Source of the DNA: Cytidiella melzeri
Taxonomy: Eukaryota > Basidiomycota > Agaricomycetes > Polyporales > Irpicaceae
Length of the DNA: 64,000 nt
NCBI GenBank assembly: GCA_022592445.1
Contig: JABYQR010000237.1
Span: 1-64,000, forward strand
Reading direction: 5' to 3'
Made by a program: the position numbers and the translations under genes. Below are positions 9,950 through 20,238 of this stretch, piece after piece; within the stretch, counting starts at the first letter, position 1, and each line of letters begins with the position of its first letter. The notes under the pieces are model-generated. The model saw only the letters and a list, made by a program, of their open reading frames with translations, made no database searches and had not been told where the DNA came from.

Positions 9950-11479
9950 CTATCCTCCCGTTAACAGAAAGAGAGCAACTAGAATGGGCCCAGTTCTCGC
10001 CCTATTTTGCTTGAGCTGTGTACAAAGAGCCTCCTAGTGGGTGCCAGATTGACCAGGTTTGTCGGATCGGTTTACTACTATTCAAACTTCACGTTCTTAT
10101 TCACTGAACTAGGTCAACGTTGTTCGTATTACATCGCTCTCTCAGAGAATATGAGACCACAAAGTAAACCAAATTCTGTTTTAGCTCCAGCGGCATGGTG
10201 CCAGATTTCCTACCTCTGGCGCTGCGACAAAGATACAAGCAGCCCTCGCCAAACTCCAAACCGTGACCAAGTTCACAGACTCTCGATTGGACTTTGTGAA
10301 GAGTTTCACGTTTAACCTGGGTACGGACAACCTAGTCAAGTTTGGCACTGATCAGTAAAGCAATATCTCTTCTCATGTTCTTCATGTGCCTTTTATTGAC
10401 GAGGTGTGGCTATTGATAGGTCCTTCGATGCTGGTCAGGAGGCCTTCATTTGTTACTCGAAGCTCTTCGACGGGAACAACATTCCCTTTGTGCGTTCGGA
10501 TGTCAGCGCACATGTGGTCGCTTCTGCCAACAACTGGACCGCAAGGTTTGCGTTTGCAAGCCAAAACGTCTTTCAACCCCATCTCGCTGTCATCCTTGGT
10601 ATCGGGGCAAGTGTTCCAGCCATGACATTGTTTCTTCTTTCTGACCCTCGATGCCTGTACTAGACAAATGACACTCTTGATTATAGCCAGTGTCCTGACG
10701 CTGGCGACTCAACCGAGGAGGTCTCTGCCTGGGAAGCAGTCTATGCCACCCCTAATGCAAAACGTCTAAACACCGCCGCTCCTGGTGTGAACCTCACTAC
10801 CACCGAGGTCTTCAACCTCATCAGCCTGTGCCCTTTTGACACAATCTTCAACTTCAAAAAAAGCCCGAGGTGCACTCTCTTTGAACAATTCCTGGTTGCT
10901 CTACCTGGGTTTGCCTGCAACGGTGACTTGAACAAGTTTTATGGTACAGGGTGAGTAGTTGTGTTGTGTTGTGTCACACATCCGTTCTTCAAAGTCTCAT
11001 GATGTAGCAGGTACGGCCAACCTCTTGGCCCCGTCCAAGGCGTCGGATACATCAACAAACTCTTCTCCCGTCTCACCCACTCTCCAGTCCACGACTCGAC
11101 GCAAACAAACCGCACCTTAGACTCTTCCCCACTCACCTTCCCACTCACCCGCTCTCTATACGCCAATTTCACACAAGACGACGAAATTGCCGCTATCGTC
11201 TCTGCCATGGGCTTGTTCCGCCAACCACGTCCCCTCAATCCGACAAACCCCAATCCGGGCAGGACGTGGAAAGCTAGTACGATTGTGCCGTTTTTGGGTA
11301 GGGTTGTTGTTGAGAGGTTGGCTTGTACAGCGCGTACTGGACCCGGCGTCCTGGGGTTGAGGAAGAGGACTGTGGACGGAAAGGTGTGTGTGCTTGTGCA
11401 AGACGAGGTACAGCATATGGAGTTTTGCGAGGCTGACAAGGACGGTGTGTGTACACTTGATGCGTTTGTCAAGAGCTAG
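9950..11479 (+). pseudogene. Histidine-acid phosphatase (3-phytase-like), decayed
   Basis: Phytases release phosphate from phytate; fungal ones are usually secreted. Exons inferred: ~9950-10056 (PPSGCQIDQ), 10113-10121, 10185-10354 with the active-site motif RHGARFP, 10420-10606 (SFDAGQEAF), 10664-10950, and 11011-11479 (YGQPLGPVQGVGY to VKS stop). Introns are 56-65 nt; the one at 10607-10663 has a GC-AG border (GCAAGT...TAG). Defects: a TGA at about 10013 in the exon 1 frame (SPYFA-stop-AVYKEPP), no start codon or signal peptide (chitinase-derived sequence lies upstream), and FTQDDE where the family normally has an HD proton-donor pair. All later exons join in frame, so decay looks recent. 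Confidence 0.82.
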
Positions 11480-11890
11480 TATTTTGTGAGGGAGGATGGG
11501 GATGGAGAGTTTCAACAATGCTTTACAGGTGTTTCTGCTTGATTGGAAGGAGGTAGAGTGTTGCGCTTGTAGAGTATGCGAGTTGTGTTTATGACACAGC
11601 AAAAAAGTTACTCTGGCTGCAAAACCTCAGAAAGACATGCAGAGTCATCGTACTGGGATGAAATATATATATCATCCAGATCTCACTCTACGCCACAAAT
11701 AGGTCACATGAAATATCAACCATAATAATCTACATGATATTCTAAAGAAACCTGATGCGATTGTTGTCTCCGCGTGTCATCCAGTCGTCGCAGTATTGTA
11801 ACTCGTATGTCGTGCGGGTATAAGCGTGATTCATGGTTGTTTTTATGCGCATGGAAAAGGTCTACTTGCCCAGAGGTTTTCTGATCACAG
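11480..11890 (+). other. Phytase 3' flank (second copy)
   Basis: Non-coding. It is similar to 8860-9110 plus 9682-9800, minus the LTR-like insertion. A duplicated TATATATATCA word and a GCGGGTATAAGCGTG segment anchor the comparison. Confidence 0.6.
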
Positions 11891-11894
11891 TCTG

Positions 11895-12690
11895 TGTCAC
11901 GGAGACAGAGCTCGACGTAGCAACTAGGGACACGGAGTGGAAGACGACAACGAGGTGGTGGCAGGCATATAGCACAATGCTCTCACCAACTATAAACCTT
12001 ATACAGGTATCTAGCCCAGTAAAGACCAAGTTAGTATTGGGTACTACCAGCTATGTAGTACAGAGGGGGTTTGCTTACCTAGCCCAGTAAAGACCAAAGG
12101 TCGAGATGGGGGCTAGGAGCGTACATGTAGCAGTATATATAGACTTCAGGGACCTGCGCACAGACCATGTTGAGGGCAGGCTTTGCAAGAAGCCGTGTGA
12201 ACGAAGAACAAAAGAACTACCTAAAGGAGAACAATAGCTATTGTCTAGACCTTGCCAAGAACTCTACCCGTGAGAGAATCTATCTAAAAGGAGACCAACT
12301 ATTGTATTCCATTCCCACACCTGTGAGAACATCCTTCCATAAAGAGAACAATAGGGAAAGAACAAAAGGAGCCCATGTGGACGGTATCTATGACCTCAAA
12401 CCCTAGCTATGGGCTGAGCCATGTGCCTGTAGCCATGTGGTCTTACTTAAGCTAAGTCACATGCCAGTGTGACGTAGTAGCAAGTAATGTGACCGTGTGG
12501 AGCGTCTAAGCCACGTGATACGGGCGCTTAATAGACGTGCAAAGGGAGTTTATGCAGAGAAGGTTGCAGCTGAGCTGCAGCCCGGAGTTTTACAGATAAA
12601 AACAAGAGGTAAATTGCGAAAATTAAGGGCTAGTCAGGCCATCCATGACAGTCTGCAAGGTATAACCATTGTCCTGTGGTTAATAGAATT
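11895..12690 (+). mobile_element. Element X, copy 1 (LTR-like)
   Basis: About 0.8 kb that recurs inverted at 35880-36650 and, diverged, at 39470-39950. It contains two copies of TAGCCCAGTAAAGACCAA (about 12008 and 12080), then a TATA-like GCAGTATATATAGAC at about 12131, GAACAATAG words and a conserved CACGTG-containing part. Promoter-like structure and size suggest an LTR, but no TG...CA ends or target duplication were established. It replaces the 3' end of the chitinase gene at its right edge. Confidence 0.45.
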
Positions 12691-12730
12691 TTGAGTTTGG
12701 CAGCGGAATAATTGAAAGTGGAGATACTGC

Positions 12731-15028
12731 TTACTTGATCTAGCAACCAAATCATTGTGCCAGCCATACCGGCCTGCTTGGCGTAGGCGGCCTTGTTGTT
12801 CAAGGAGTACGTGTCATTGTATGGGACAACAGTCCGATGAGAAGTTGTCAAAGCGAGATTGTATTGCTGATTATCGGACATCAGATCTATGGACAATGTA
12901 GATTAGATATGTAGATAGATAAGATCAGATAGTACATAGCATGTGATTCCACCATCCTTATGGTCACACACGATGCAATACTTGCACCATATGGCATCGT
13001 GTTCCAGTAGTTTCCATGACTGAATAGCAGAAGTACCATGAGGCTTCTGCATGACTCAAATCTCATATACCAAATGTATTGAGCTTACTAAAGGCTCAGT
13101 CAGCACCATTCAGTTATGTAGAGTGCTCAGTCATCGCTTACATTCTCTATTCAGTAGTATTAGCAAGCAGGACTACACATTACCAATACTTACTCATAGG
13201 ATTACCAATCCTTACCAATCCTTACTCATATGACATTACTGTAGCATTAGTAATCTAGTTACAGACATGTATCTATACCGCTCCTAGAGAGCAGAGAAAT
13301 AATAAGACACTTACTCCCAGAGTTAGTTGACCTTCCAAGTCATCCCCTACACTCGTAACTTTCAAACAGAAGTGTTGAACAGGAACTACAACACGGAGCT
13401 GTTAGGACAGGTAAGTCGTCACGAACGGTCACTCACTGGAGTGTCACTGCAGTCATCCCAGCCTATCCACAAAATAAAAAAACTGTTGTGAGCACACACG
13501 CTACATCATCTCAGCCAACACACGTTACCTTCGGTGTATCCATTGGCTTGCACATATGTGCCGCTCGAGAGTTTTGTCAACAACGCGCCGAGAGCGACGA
13601 TCTGGTTAAACACAATCTGTTGTCCATAATAACTGCTCAAATCTCCATTCCCCGCTTCGACCTCGATTGTCTTTTGCTTCTGCTTTGTTCTGTCGTGCTT
13701 CCCCTCGAGAAAATTCGGTTTCTCCTTGAACGCCTCCCAAACCAGAGGGCACATAGGTACAGGGTTCCTTGTGGGCACTCCAAGTACATGTTCCATGTAT
13801 TTTTGGATGTTGAACCTAGGTGGTGGGATTGCTATGCCTGTCAAGGTTGTTGCTGTACTCTCCGCCACGTACCTGTAGAGTGGAAGACCGAGGAGCATCT
13901 TGTTGGCTGGGAACCCAGCAGCTGTCAATTGGGCGAATGCTGCTTCGGCACTGACCTGAGGCTGTTGAGACGTCCCGCACAAGTTTCCCAGGGGCGCGTT
14001 GGGTCCAGGAGTAGAAGATGCACCTGGGTAGATAAGGATTATTGTTAGTGACCCGTTCCTTAAGCCGCTACTGCTAAAGTGATCTTAGAACTGACCCCAG
14101 ACGTTGTAGTTCCTTGACAAGTAACATCCCGTTAGCTCGATGTGTTTGTTGGAACTGCTTCTACTCACATGATGTTGATGTAGGTCAGCTGTTCTGCGTA
14201 TGAAGCTACGTTTGTCAGTGGACTACCATTCACTCCTAGGAAAGGCTCCTGCGTGACCGCTGCAGAGATGATCTTGGATGACCCGAGCGCCGAGCGAGAG
14301 AGGTCAAGAAGGTTAGGAGGTTTGCAGAGTCTGCTGTGGAGTGTAAATTTCCTGCACCCTCGGAATTCAGGTATTCCTGTAGCTCGTGTCAGACCGGGGC
14401 TGGAAAGAATCCCAAAGTATGTCCTTACCCAGTTGATATCGATGCATACAAGATTACGTCAGCGGTTTGTTGATGCTCACCGTCCAAGCCATAGGGATTC
14501 ACAGCACTGACAGCCGCGTTGACGAACATAGAATGGTTGTAAGCACTGCTGACAGCCTGAGAGAAGTAATAGCTGCCTCCCCATCCTCCTGTGAATATTA
14601 ATAGTGAGTCCCTGTTGAATCACACTCTATGCCACGCGCAATGCAAGCTTATCGATGGACAAGACGACTTTTGTGCCTTTGCCACTGTTGTGCGCAGCAG
14701 TGACGAGTCTCTGCAGGATAGACGTCGAGCCGCTGTCGTAGCTAATACCGGATGAGACGCTGGGCGTCGCAAAGGCTTTATCATCATGTAGGTTTTTCAT
14801 ACAGGACGTCCTGGCTTTTTGGTGCTCACCAAAGAAGAGGATGTTAAACTTGGAGTAGTCCAAGCTCTCAGGCAGCCAACTGTCTGCCGACCAATCTGGA
14901 TAATACACAGCGGCGATGGGGGTACTAGCGGCAGCGGCAAGCTTCAATTGGACTTCTAAAGCAGCCTTACGCGACAGTGTTGACGGAAGGGCGTCCTTGA
15001 GGTGGAGCTCCTTGGCAGAGTTGGACAA
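12731..15028 (-). pseudogene. GH18 chitinase, disrupted and truncated
   Basis: Glycoside hydrolase 18 cleaves chitin. Exons, minus strand: start to 14830 (AVYYPDWSADSWLPESLDYS), 14775 down to ~14647 (ATPSVSSG to KVVLSI), 14590-14481 (GGSYYFSQAVSSAYNHS), a short exon with DGIDINW, 14376-14169, 14112-14096 (NYNVWG), 14023-13529 (FPANKMLLGLPLYRYV), 13462-13437 (WDDCSDTP), and 12896-12731 (YAKQAGMAGTMIWLLDQ). Defects: the donor after KVVLSI reads AT not GT; no AG precedes the IDINW exon; one base is missing near 14290, shifting frame between FLTSL and RSALGSSK; an LTR-like insertion lies at 12905-13330; and the 3' end is replaced by element X. The catalytic motif has N where DGxDxDxE has its third Asp. 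Confidence 0.85.
12905..13330 (+). mobile_element. LTR-like insertion inside the chitinase relic
   Basis: Lies between two chitinase exons that are normally adjacent or separated by a ~60-nt intron. AT-rich, with repeated ACCAATCCTTAC words near 13200 and an end resembling the inverse of 9170-9230. Probably a solo LTR of the same family; ends not fixed. Confidence 0.4.
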
Positions 15029-15157
15029 TGAAGCTTGTCAGGGCGGTATGGTGTTAGTGTTGTGGCGATGCGAGCAAGTTGTTGAGGTATGTAGTGAGCC
15101 CTAGCTTGCGTTCCGCAATGAGGCTGTCGTCTGCCCAGGTGGAGGGGATGAAGGAGG

Positions 15158-15835
15158 TTACAAGGATGCGCTATAAAGGCAGCTTCTTGTTGTCTGCGAG
15201 TGTGGTGTGCAAATCGAGGAACTATGTGACGTAGGTGAGTCGGCCGGTATGGTTATGACGAGGTGGCTGCTTACATCAGAGTACCGCTTTGCAACACGAG
15301 TGGTCTTGCCGTCTGCTGCTACAGCGTTGACGAGGTATATAACGTGAGGACGAGGGCTTGATGCAGTGGTGTGGTCGTTGATAGTGATCATGACACTGGT
15401 GAAAGCCATGTTTCTTGACCATGAAAGGAGGGGAGCAGTTCATTGAGAGACAACAAAGCCCGACGTCAACTGGTCTCTATATGATTTTGCTCCATATGAT
15501 TGTATTGCAGATGAAGTGGGACTAGCCTGATTCCGTACGCGAGGTGTGCCGCTAAGTGAGCCCCTTGGCCTTTTTCTTGGCCTCCCTCTCCCTCTTTCCG
15601 AGTTGGTTTGCAATATCTTGAACCCTGTCCTCGTCTCGAGGCGTACTGACTTCTTCACCCTCCTCTGATCCTTTGCTTCCCTCCTCACCGCCCCGTCAAT
15701 CTTGTTTTGCTCGACTTCCTCCTCTGCTCTTTGCGTTTCCAAAATTGGATCTATTGCAATGTCGGCGAGGGCAACTAGTAGATGGGTGGGTGATGCAGAG
15801 AGCAGCTTAGCACAGTAAGTTGTGTATATTGTCAT
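15158..15835 (-). CDS. Possible short gene with AT-hook-like motif
   Basis: A minus-strand frame at 15440-15835 encodes 131 residues: a fairly hydrophobic start, an acidic/basic middle (EEEVEQNKIDGAVRREAKDQ) and GRGRPRKRPRGS, which fits an AT-hook (GRPRKRPRG). A second minus frame at 15158-15409 could be a following exon or unrelated. No known family; position just upstream of the chitinase relic does not clarify it. It may be fortuitous. Confidence 0.2.
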
Positions 15836-15929
15836 TGTTGGCTCACCTCATTGACATCAGAGCGCGCGTAATCACACTTACATTCTCTTCTGACAATGGC
15901 GCACAGAGCTGCGCGCCTTGTTCAAAAGA

Positions 15930-16033
15930 GGATGTAAGCACTTTCCTGTCAGCACCAAGTTACGCTTTGTGGCGCATGAGGACAGAAACACTTTCTTGTC
16001 AGCACCGAGTTACACTTTGTGGTGCATGAGGAC
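15930..16033 (+). repeat. ~54-bp tandem duplication
   Basis: Two adjacent copies of a segment containing CACTTTCTTGTCAGCACCGA, GTTACACTTTGTGGTGCATG and AGGACAG, differing at a few positions. Confidence 0.7.
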
Positions 16034-16263
16034 AGTGCTCCCTCTGTTTGCCACTCCCCTCTCACCTCCATACACATGAACTCTCACCTCTATATCTCAC
16101 TCATCAATCCTCAAGGTCAGCTTTGTACTTGGTCTTGAAATGACAGAACCAGTGAGTACATGTTTGTTCCTATTGTTCTATACACGCAGGGCTATATTTG
16201 GTCATATGATGCGACAGTTGTGGCATTGTGCAATACCACATTGCTCTTGTGGTGTTGTGTAGG

Positions 16264-16500
16264 TGTTAGGGCTTGATACATGTGCACAAGCACTACCTGA
16301 TGTGCAAGCATCCTGTGGCCAGATCAGTAGATCTGGCCTTTTACTTGTACTGATTAGATAGCGGGCCAGCGCCCATCGTGAGAAAATAGCATACCGAATA
16401 TAGTAGTACTACGCAGTAGCAAATCTCAGTATTTAGGACTGAGATCTGGTAGATTTAGAAGGCATCTTTTTATCTTGTACACACGTAGGTTCTGAATACA
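16264..16500 (+). mobile_element. Probable 5' LTR of Gypsy B
   Basis: A 237-bp segment starting TGTTAGGGCTTGATACATG and ending CTGAATACA, followed after one or two bases by TTGGTCATACTTACC, which could be a primer-binding site. It lies about 190 bp upstream of the gag start. The matching 3' LTR is absent because the element is truncated near 22555, so the ends cannot be confirmed by comparison. Confidence 0.4.
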
Positions 16501-16685
16501 TATTGGTCATACTTACCTTGTGTGCATCCAAGAAGACACCCTTACACTTTTTTAAGTACCCGAATTCTACCTACATACATTCTACTCCAATCACACTCTA
16601 CTCCACAACTCCCTACAACACCAAGTTATCTACGCGCCCATAAAAGCCAGATCCCGAGACACCGGACATACCCTGAAGACCCCGG

Positions 16686-19600
16686 ATGTCGGACGCGAAG
16701 AAGAACCCAAAATCGCGCAAAACCTCCAATTTGCGACTAACGACCCACGGCCAATCCATATCTGCCGTCAGTCACGCGACCAGCGAGGCCGACGCCAAAA
16801 ACGTGGCCATCATGCTCAAGAGTGAGCACGAGGCTGAAGAAGATCCATCGCAGGCCCAAAAGGGCGACCCTGACGAGCCCAAGTCGGTGGGTCGGACGAT
16901 CACTGAAGTCCGAGATGGGTGGCGAAGCGAGAAAGCGCACACTCAATCTTCTTCGAACAAGACCACCACCACGAAGGTGGCTGCATACGAGGGGAAACCC
17001 TCAGCAGTCACCGGAGTCCTCACAGACGCAATGGAGGCACAGCAACAGCTGAAAGCCCCACACGCGCAAGCGCAAGAACCTCCCAGTGGGGACGGGGCAA
17101 CTCGCCCCCCACTGAAGAGCCCCTTCAGTAGCACCGTAGACAGATGTAGGGACCTTGTAACACCGAAAGGTGACCCACAAGAATCGGCGAAAAGCCAAAT
17201 TGAATCAGTTCGAGAAGAACGAAGGGCTGAAGGCCCATTAGACCCAGAGCTCGCTAGCACAATGCTGCAAACTTACGAAGGTCTGAAGAAGAGCAGGACC
17301 GCATACAGAGAGTTGAGACACGAGCGAAGAGCTCAGGAGGAAAGGTTCCAGCGGGTTGAAGACTGGAACCACAAGCTCATACGCGGTCTACATAACGTCT
17401 TTGAAGCGTTCGATATGGACGCACTTGACAACAAAGCAAGCCGCCGCAAGGCGGCCAAAGAACATGTTGGGCAACCAACACCAGTAGAGGTACCCTCGAA
17501 GGGCCCTATCACAAAGATAGACAAAAACCCAGAGATGATGGGTGCCAAAGTAATTGCCACAAGCGACGAAGAGGCATGGTACACCAATCCCAAAGAACAC
17601 GCTCGTCGAACAATGACGGAAGATAGGGCAATGCCTGCTCGTGCAGGGAAAGACCAAGCCACTCGACTTAGAGAGGCTGGGCTAGCAGCAAACAGAAACG
17701 CGACCGCGGCAGACAGCCCAGCACCAAGGGAAAGGTCGCCACACACACATACCATTCAACGTCACACGCGTTCAACGAGAAGTCAGCAGCAAACCGGTAC
17801 ATCCAATTTCCCAAGAGATGGAAACGACGGTAGCGAAAGCTCCGACTCGTACTCGCGCGCAGGGATCCCAAGGGGTCCTCCCCCAGACCCCACGTCACGA
17901 AGGGAAAGAGCGAGGACCCTCCCTCCCGGCATACCTATTAGAGGGGTCAACCCTCGATACTTCGTTTCTGCTCCAGCAGTGCGAAACAGACCACAGCCGG
18001 TAACAGCACACTCTGTATCCGCCTACAGAGCGGTACCTACCGCGAAAGCGAAGCTGAATAACAGCAGCACGGAATATATCCTCTGACAACTCAAACAAAT
18101 AATGGAGGTCGAGCCGGAAGACCTGCCTCAGTTAAGCAAGCAGTTTAAGGCGACAGCCCCAGCTGTGTATGGCGGGGAAGACGACATCGAGATCTTCCAT
18201 CAATGGCTGAAGAACCTGGTGAGGTACTTCTGGATCACCAGGCTCGTAGGTTTATCCAACGACTACGCGAGAGTTATGGTACTAGGAGAGTTCCTCAAGG
18301 GAAGCGCTCTCACCTGGTACAACTCAGAGATTATGGACCCGTTCAGTAATTGAGATGACTGGACGTTCACAGAAGTGATTATGGAACTTCACACACGCTT
18401 TGTACATCAAGCAACTATACAAATCGCGACCGAAAGGTACAAGCGGGTACAGTACCGAGCCAGAAACGGCGTATCAGGGCTTTACTCAGACATGCTCAAG
18501 TACGCCAAACAGATGGTGGAACATCCTAGCGACTATGAGTTCCGACACAAGTTCCTTAGGGAACTACCAGAAGATATCTCCACCGCCATAATGTGAAATA
18601 GCAAGATGACCACCGAAGGAACGGTCATAGAGGAACTCCTAGCGGAGGCTCTATCCATTGAAAGCGCAGACAAGACTGCCCGTTTATTCCAGAGGCAGAG
18701 GAGTGCTCGCACCCAACAGAAACCAAGTGAGCACCCCTCGAGGCCAAGCGGGGGAAACCCCCATGACCATCGGACCAAGGAAAAAGGGCAGCCCGCCTCA
18801 TTCGGTCAGAGACATCCACCCAGACGTCCGAAAGGACCCCCACCGCGTCGTGCAGAGCACACGAATCGGTCGGGTAACCGACCCACTCAACGCCCCATCC
18901 AGGGCGCAGGAGTCGGAACATCTGCTAGCACGGGACCGACCCGAACCACAAGTGCTGCAGCACGGCCGAGCCACAGAGGGGAAAAGAAACCTCCAATGGA
19001 TCTGTCCAAGGTTCAGTGCTACAGATGCAACAAATACGGTCACTATGCGAGCAATCACGACAAACCCGGATTTTGCGCTATGGACGCCGTAGGAGAAGAA
19101 ACAGAGGAGCAGAAGGACGAAATTGAGTTGCAGGACCAAACAGACTCGAACACAGACGAACTGGGGGACAACCCCAACACAGAACAATATGACTCCAACA
19201 AGGAGGCTGCTGGAGAAGAACACGACCTCCTCAACGACGACTACGGCTCTGACTCGGACGACGGACGATTCACAGGCATGAGATTGTATTCTCAGCACGA
19301 CAAACAGGACAAAGAGCAGGGTCCCGAACCAGGACAAAGTAACCTTTCTCAACCACTTCCCATACCAGCTGCGAAAGCGGCACAGGCGCAAGCCTCCCTG
19401 ACAGCCAGCAGTGCAGCTAGCCTCAACTTACATTTGCTACAATCAACGATAGAGCACCTCATCACTGGGCTTACAGTGGTGCGATCATCAGACGATCTAG
19501 TGACAAATGAGGACCGAGAATCAATAGACTACCTCTGGCGAAGGATACTCCCAGGCCGACCACGGCCCACGTCGCGAGAAGACCACGCGCAAATAGAACG

Positions 19601-19709
19601 ATTACTCAGTATATACAGGCAACTACTCAAAGAAAACCACGCTATGCGGACAGACATGGCCATTGTCAGCCGGGCAATAAACCCGGCGTCGCCTGTGACA
19701 GAACTTTAG
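16686..19709 (+). pseudogene. Gypsy B gag
   Basis: One reading frame of about 1,000 codons interrupted by TGA at 18084, 18351 and 18594. Residues 1-466 form a long polar N-terminal extension with charged, possibly coiled-coil parts (around residues 190-250) and a low-complexity Arg/Ser/Pro end. From 18102 comes a retrotransposon gag domain (VYGGEDDIEIFHQWLKNL, GSALTWYNSEI, RYKRVQYRARNGVSGLYSDM). Near 19015 a zinc-knuckle-like CYRCNKYGHYASNH has His where the last Cys is expected. Acidic sequence follows. Each internal stop could come from CGA by C-to-T. The frame continues past the TAG near 19709 and a TAA near 19908 to about 20135. Confidence 0.82.
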
Positions 19710-20238
19710 AGGGAAACCTCAATAGCGTCGGTACTGGCTCGAGAGCGTACTCGCCACAAACAATGGGACGGTATGCTCGAAAGAGTTCGACCCTCCCCGG
19801 GTGAAATGGCCGTACAGGCTGCCAGCAATCTTCACAACCTGACGAGTAATACTTGTCAACAAATTGATGAAGAACAATTACCTGACCTGATACCAATGTC
19901 AGTAGATTAACCCCTCGACAACAGGGTGTTGATGGTCTCGGAATACACCGACAACATTGTCCAATATACCCTCCAGGAGGACACCGCTAATGGGGGGTAC
20001 TACGACGACTGGTACGACGAAGGGGATAACTATCCCGACCCGGAAACGGCATTTGGAATGCGAGTGATACCTACCACGGGGGAAACCCTTTTTCGTCTTG
20101 CAGACGAGCACGGACAACGAGACAATAACGCGTAAGTCCATGCGGGAGCGAAAGCTCACACCCAAACCTACTAAAACGGATTGACTATCGAAGGGCGCAA
20201 GCCCCCCACCAACTGCATCAGAGCTGGACTCTATAGCG

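Noticed and set aside
18084..18596. In-frame TGA codons in gag as recoded or read-through codons
   Set aside because: Other elements here have TGA and TAA stops in conserved domains too, and simple C-to-T decay explains them all.
18798..19391. 197-codon minus-strand frame within gag
   Set aside because: Shadow of the plus-strand gag coding sequence; Ser/Val/Leu-rich translation of its complement.
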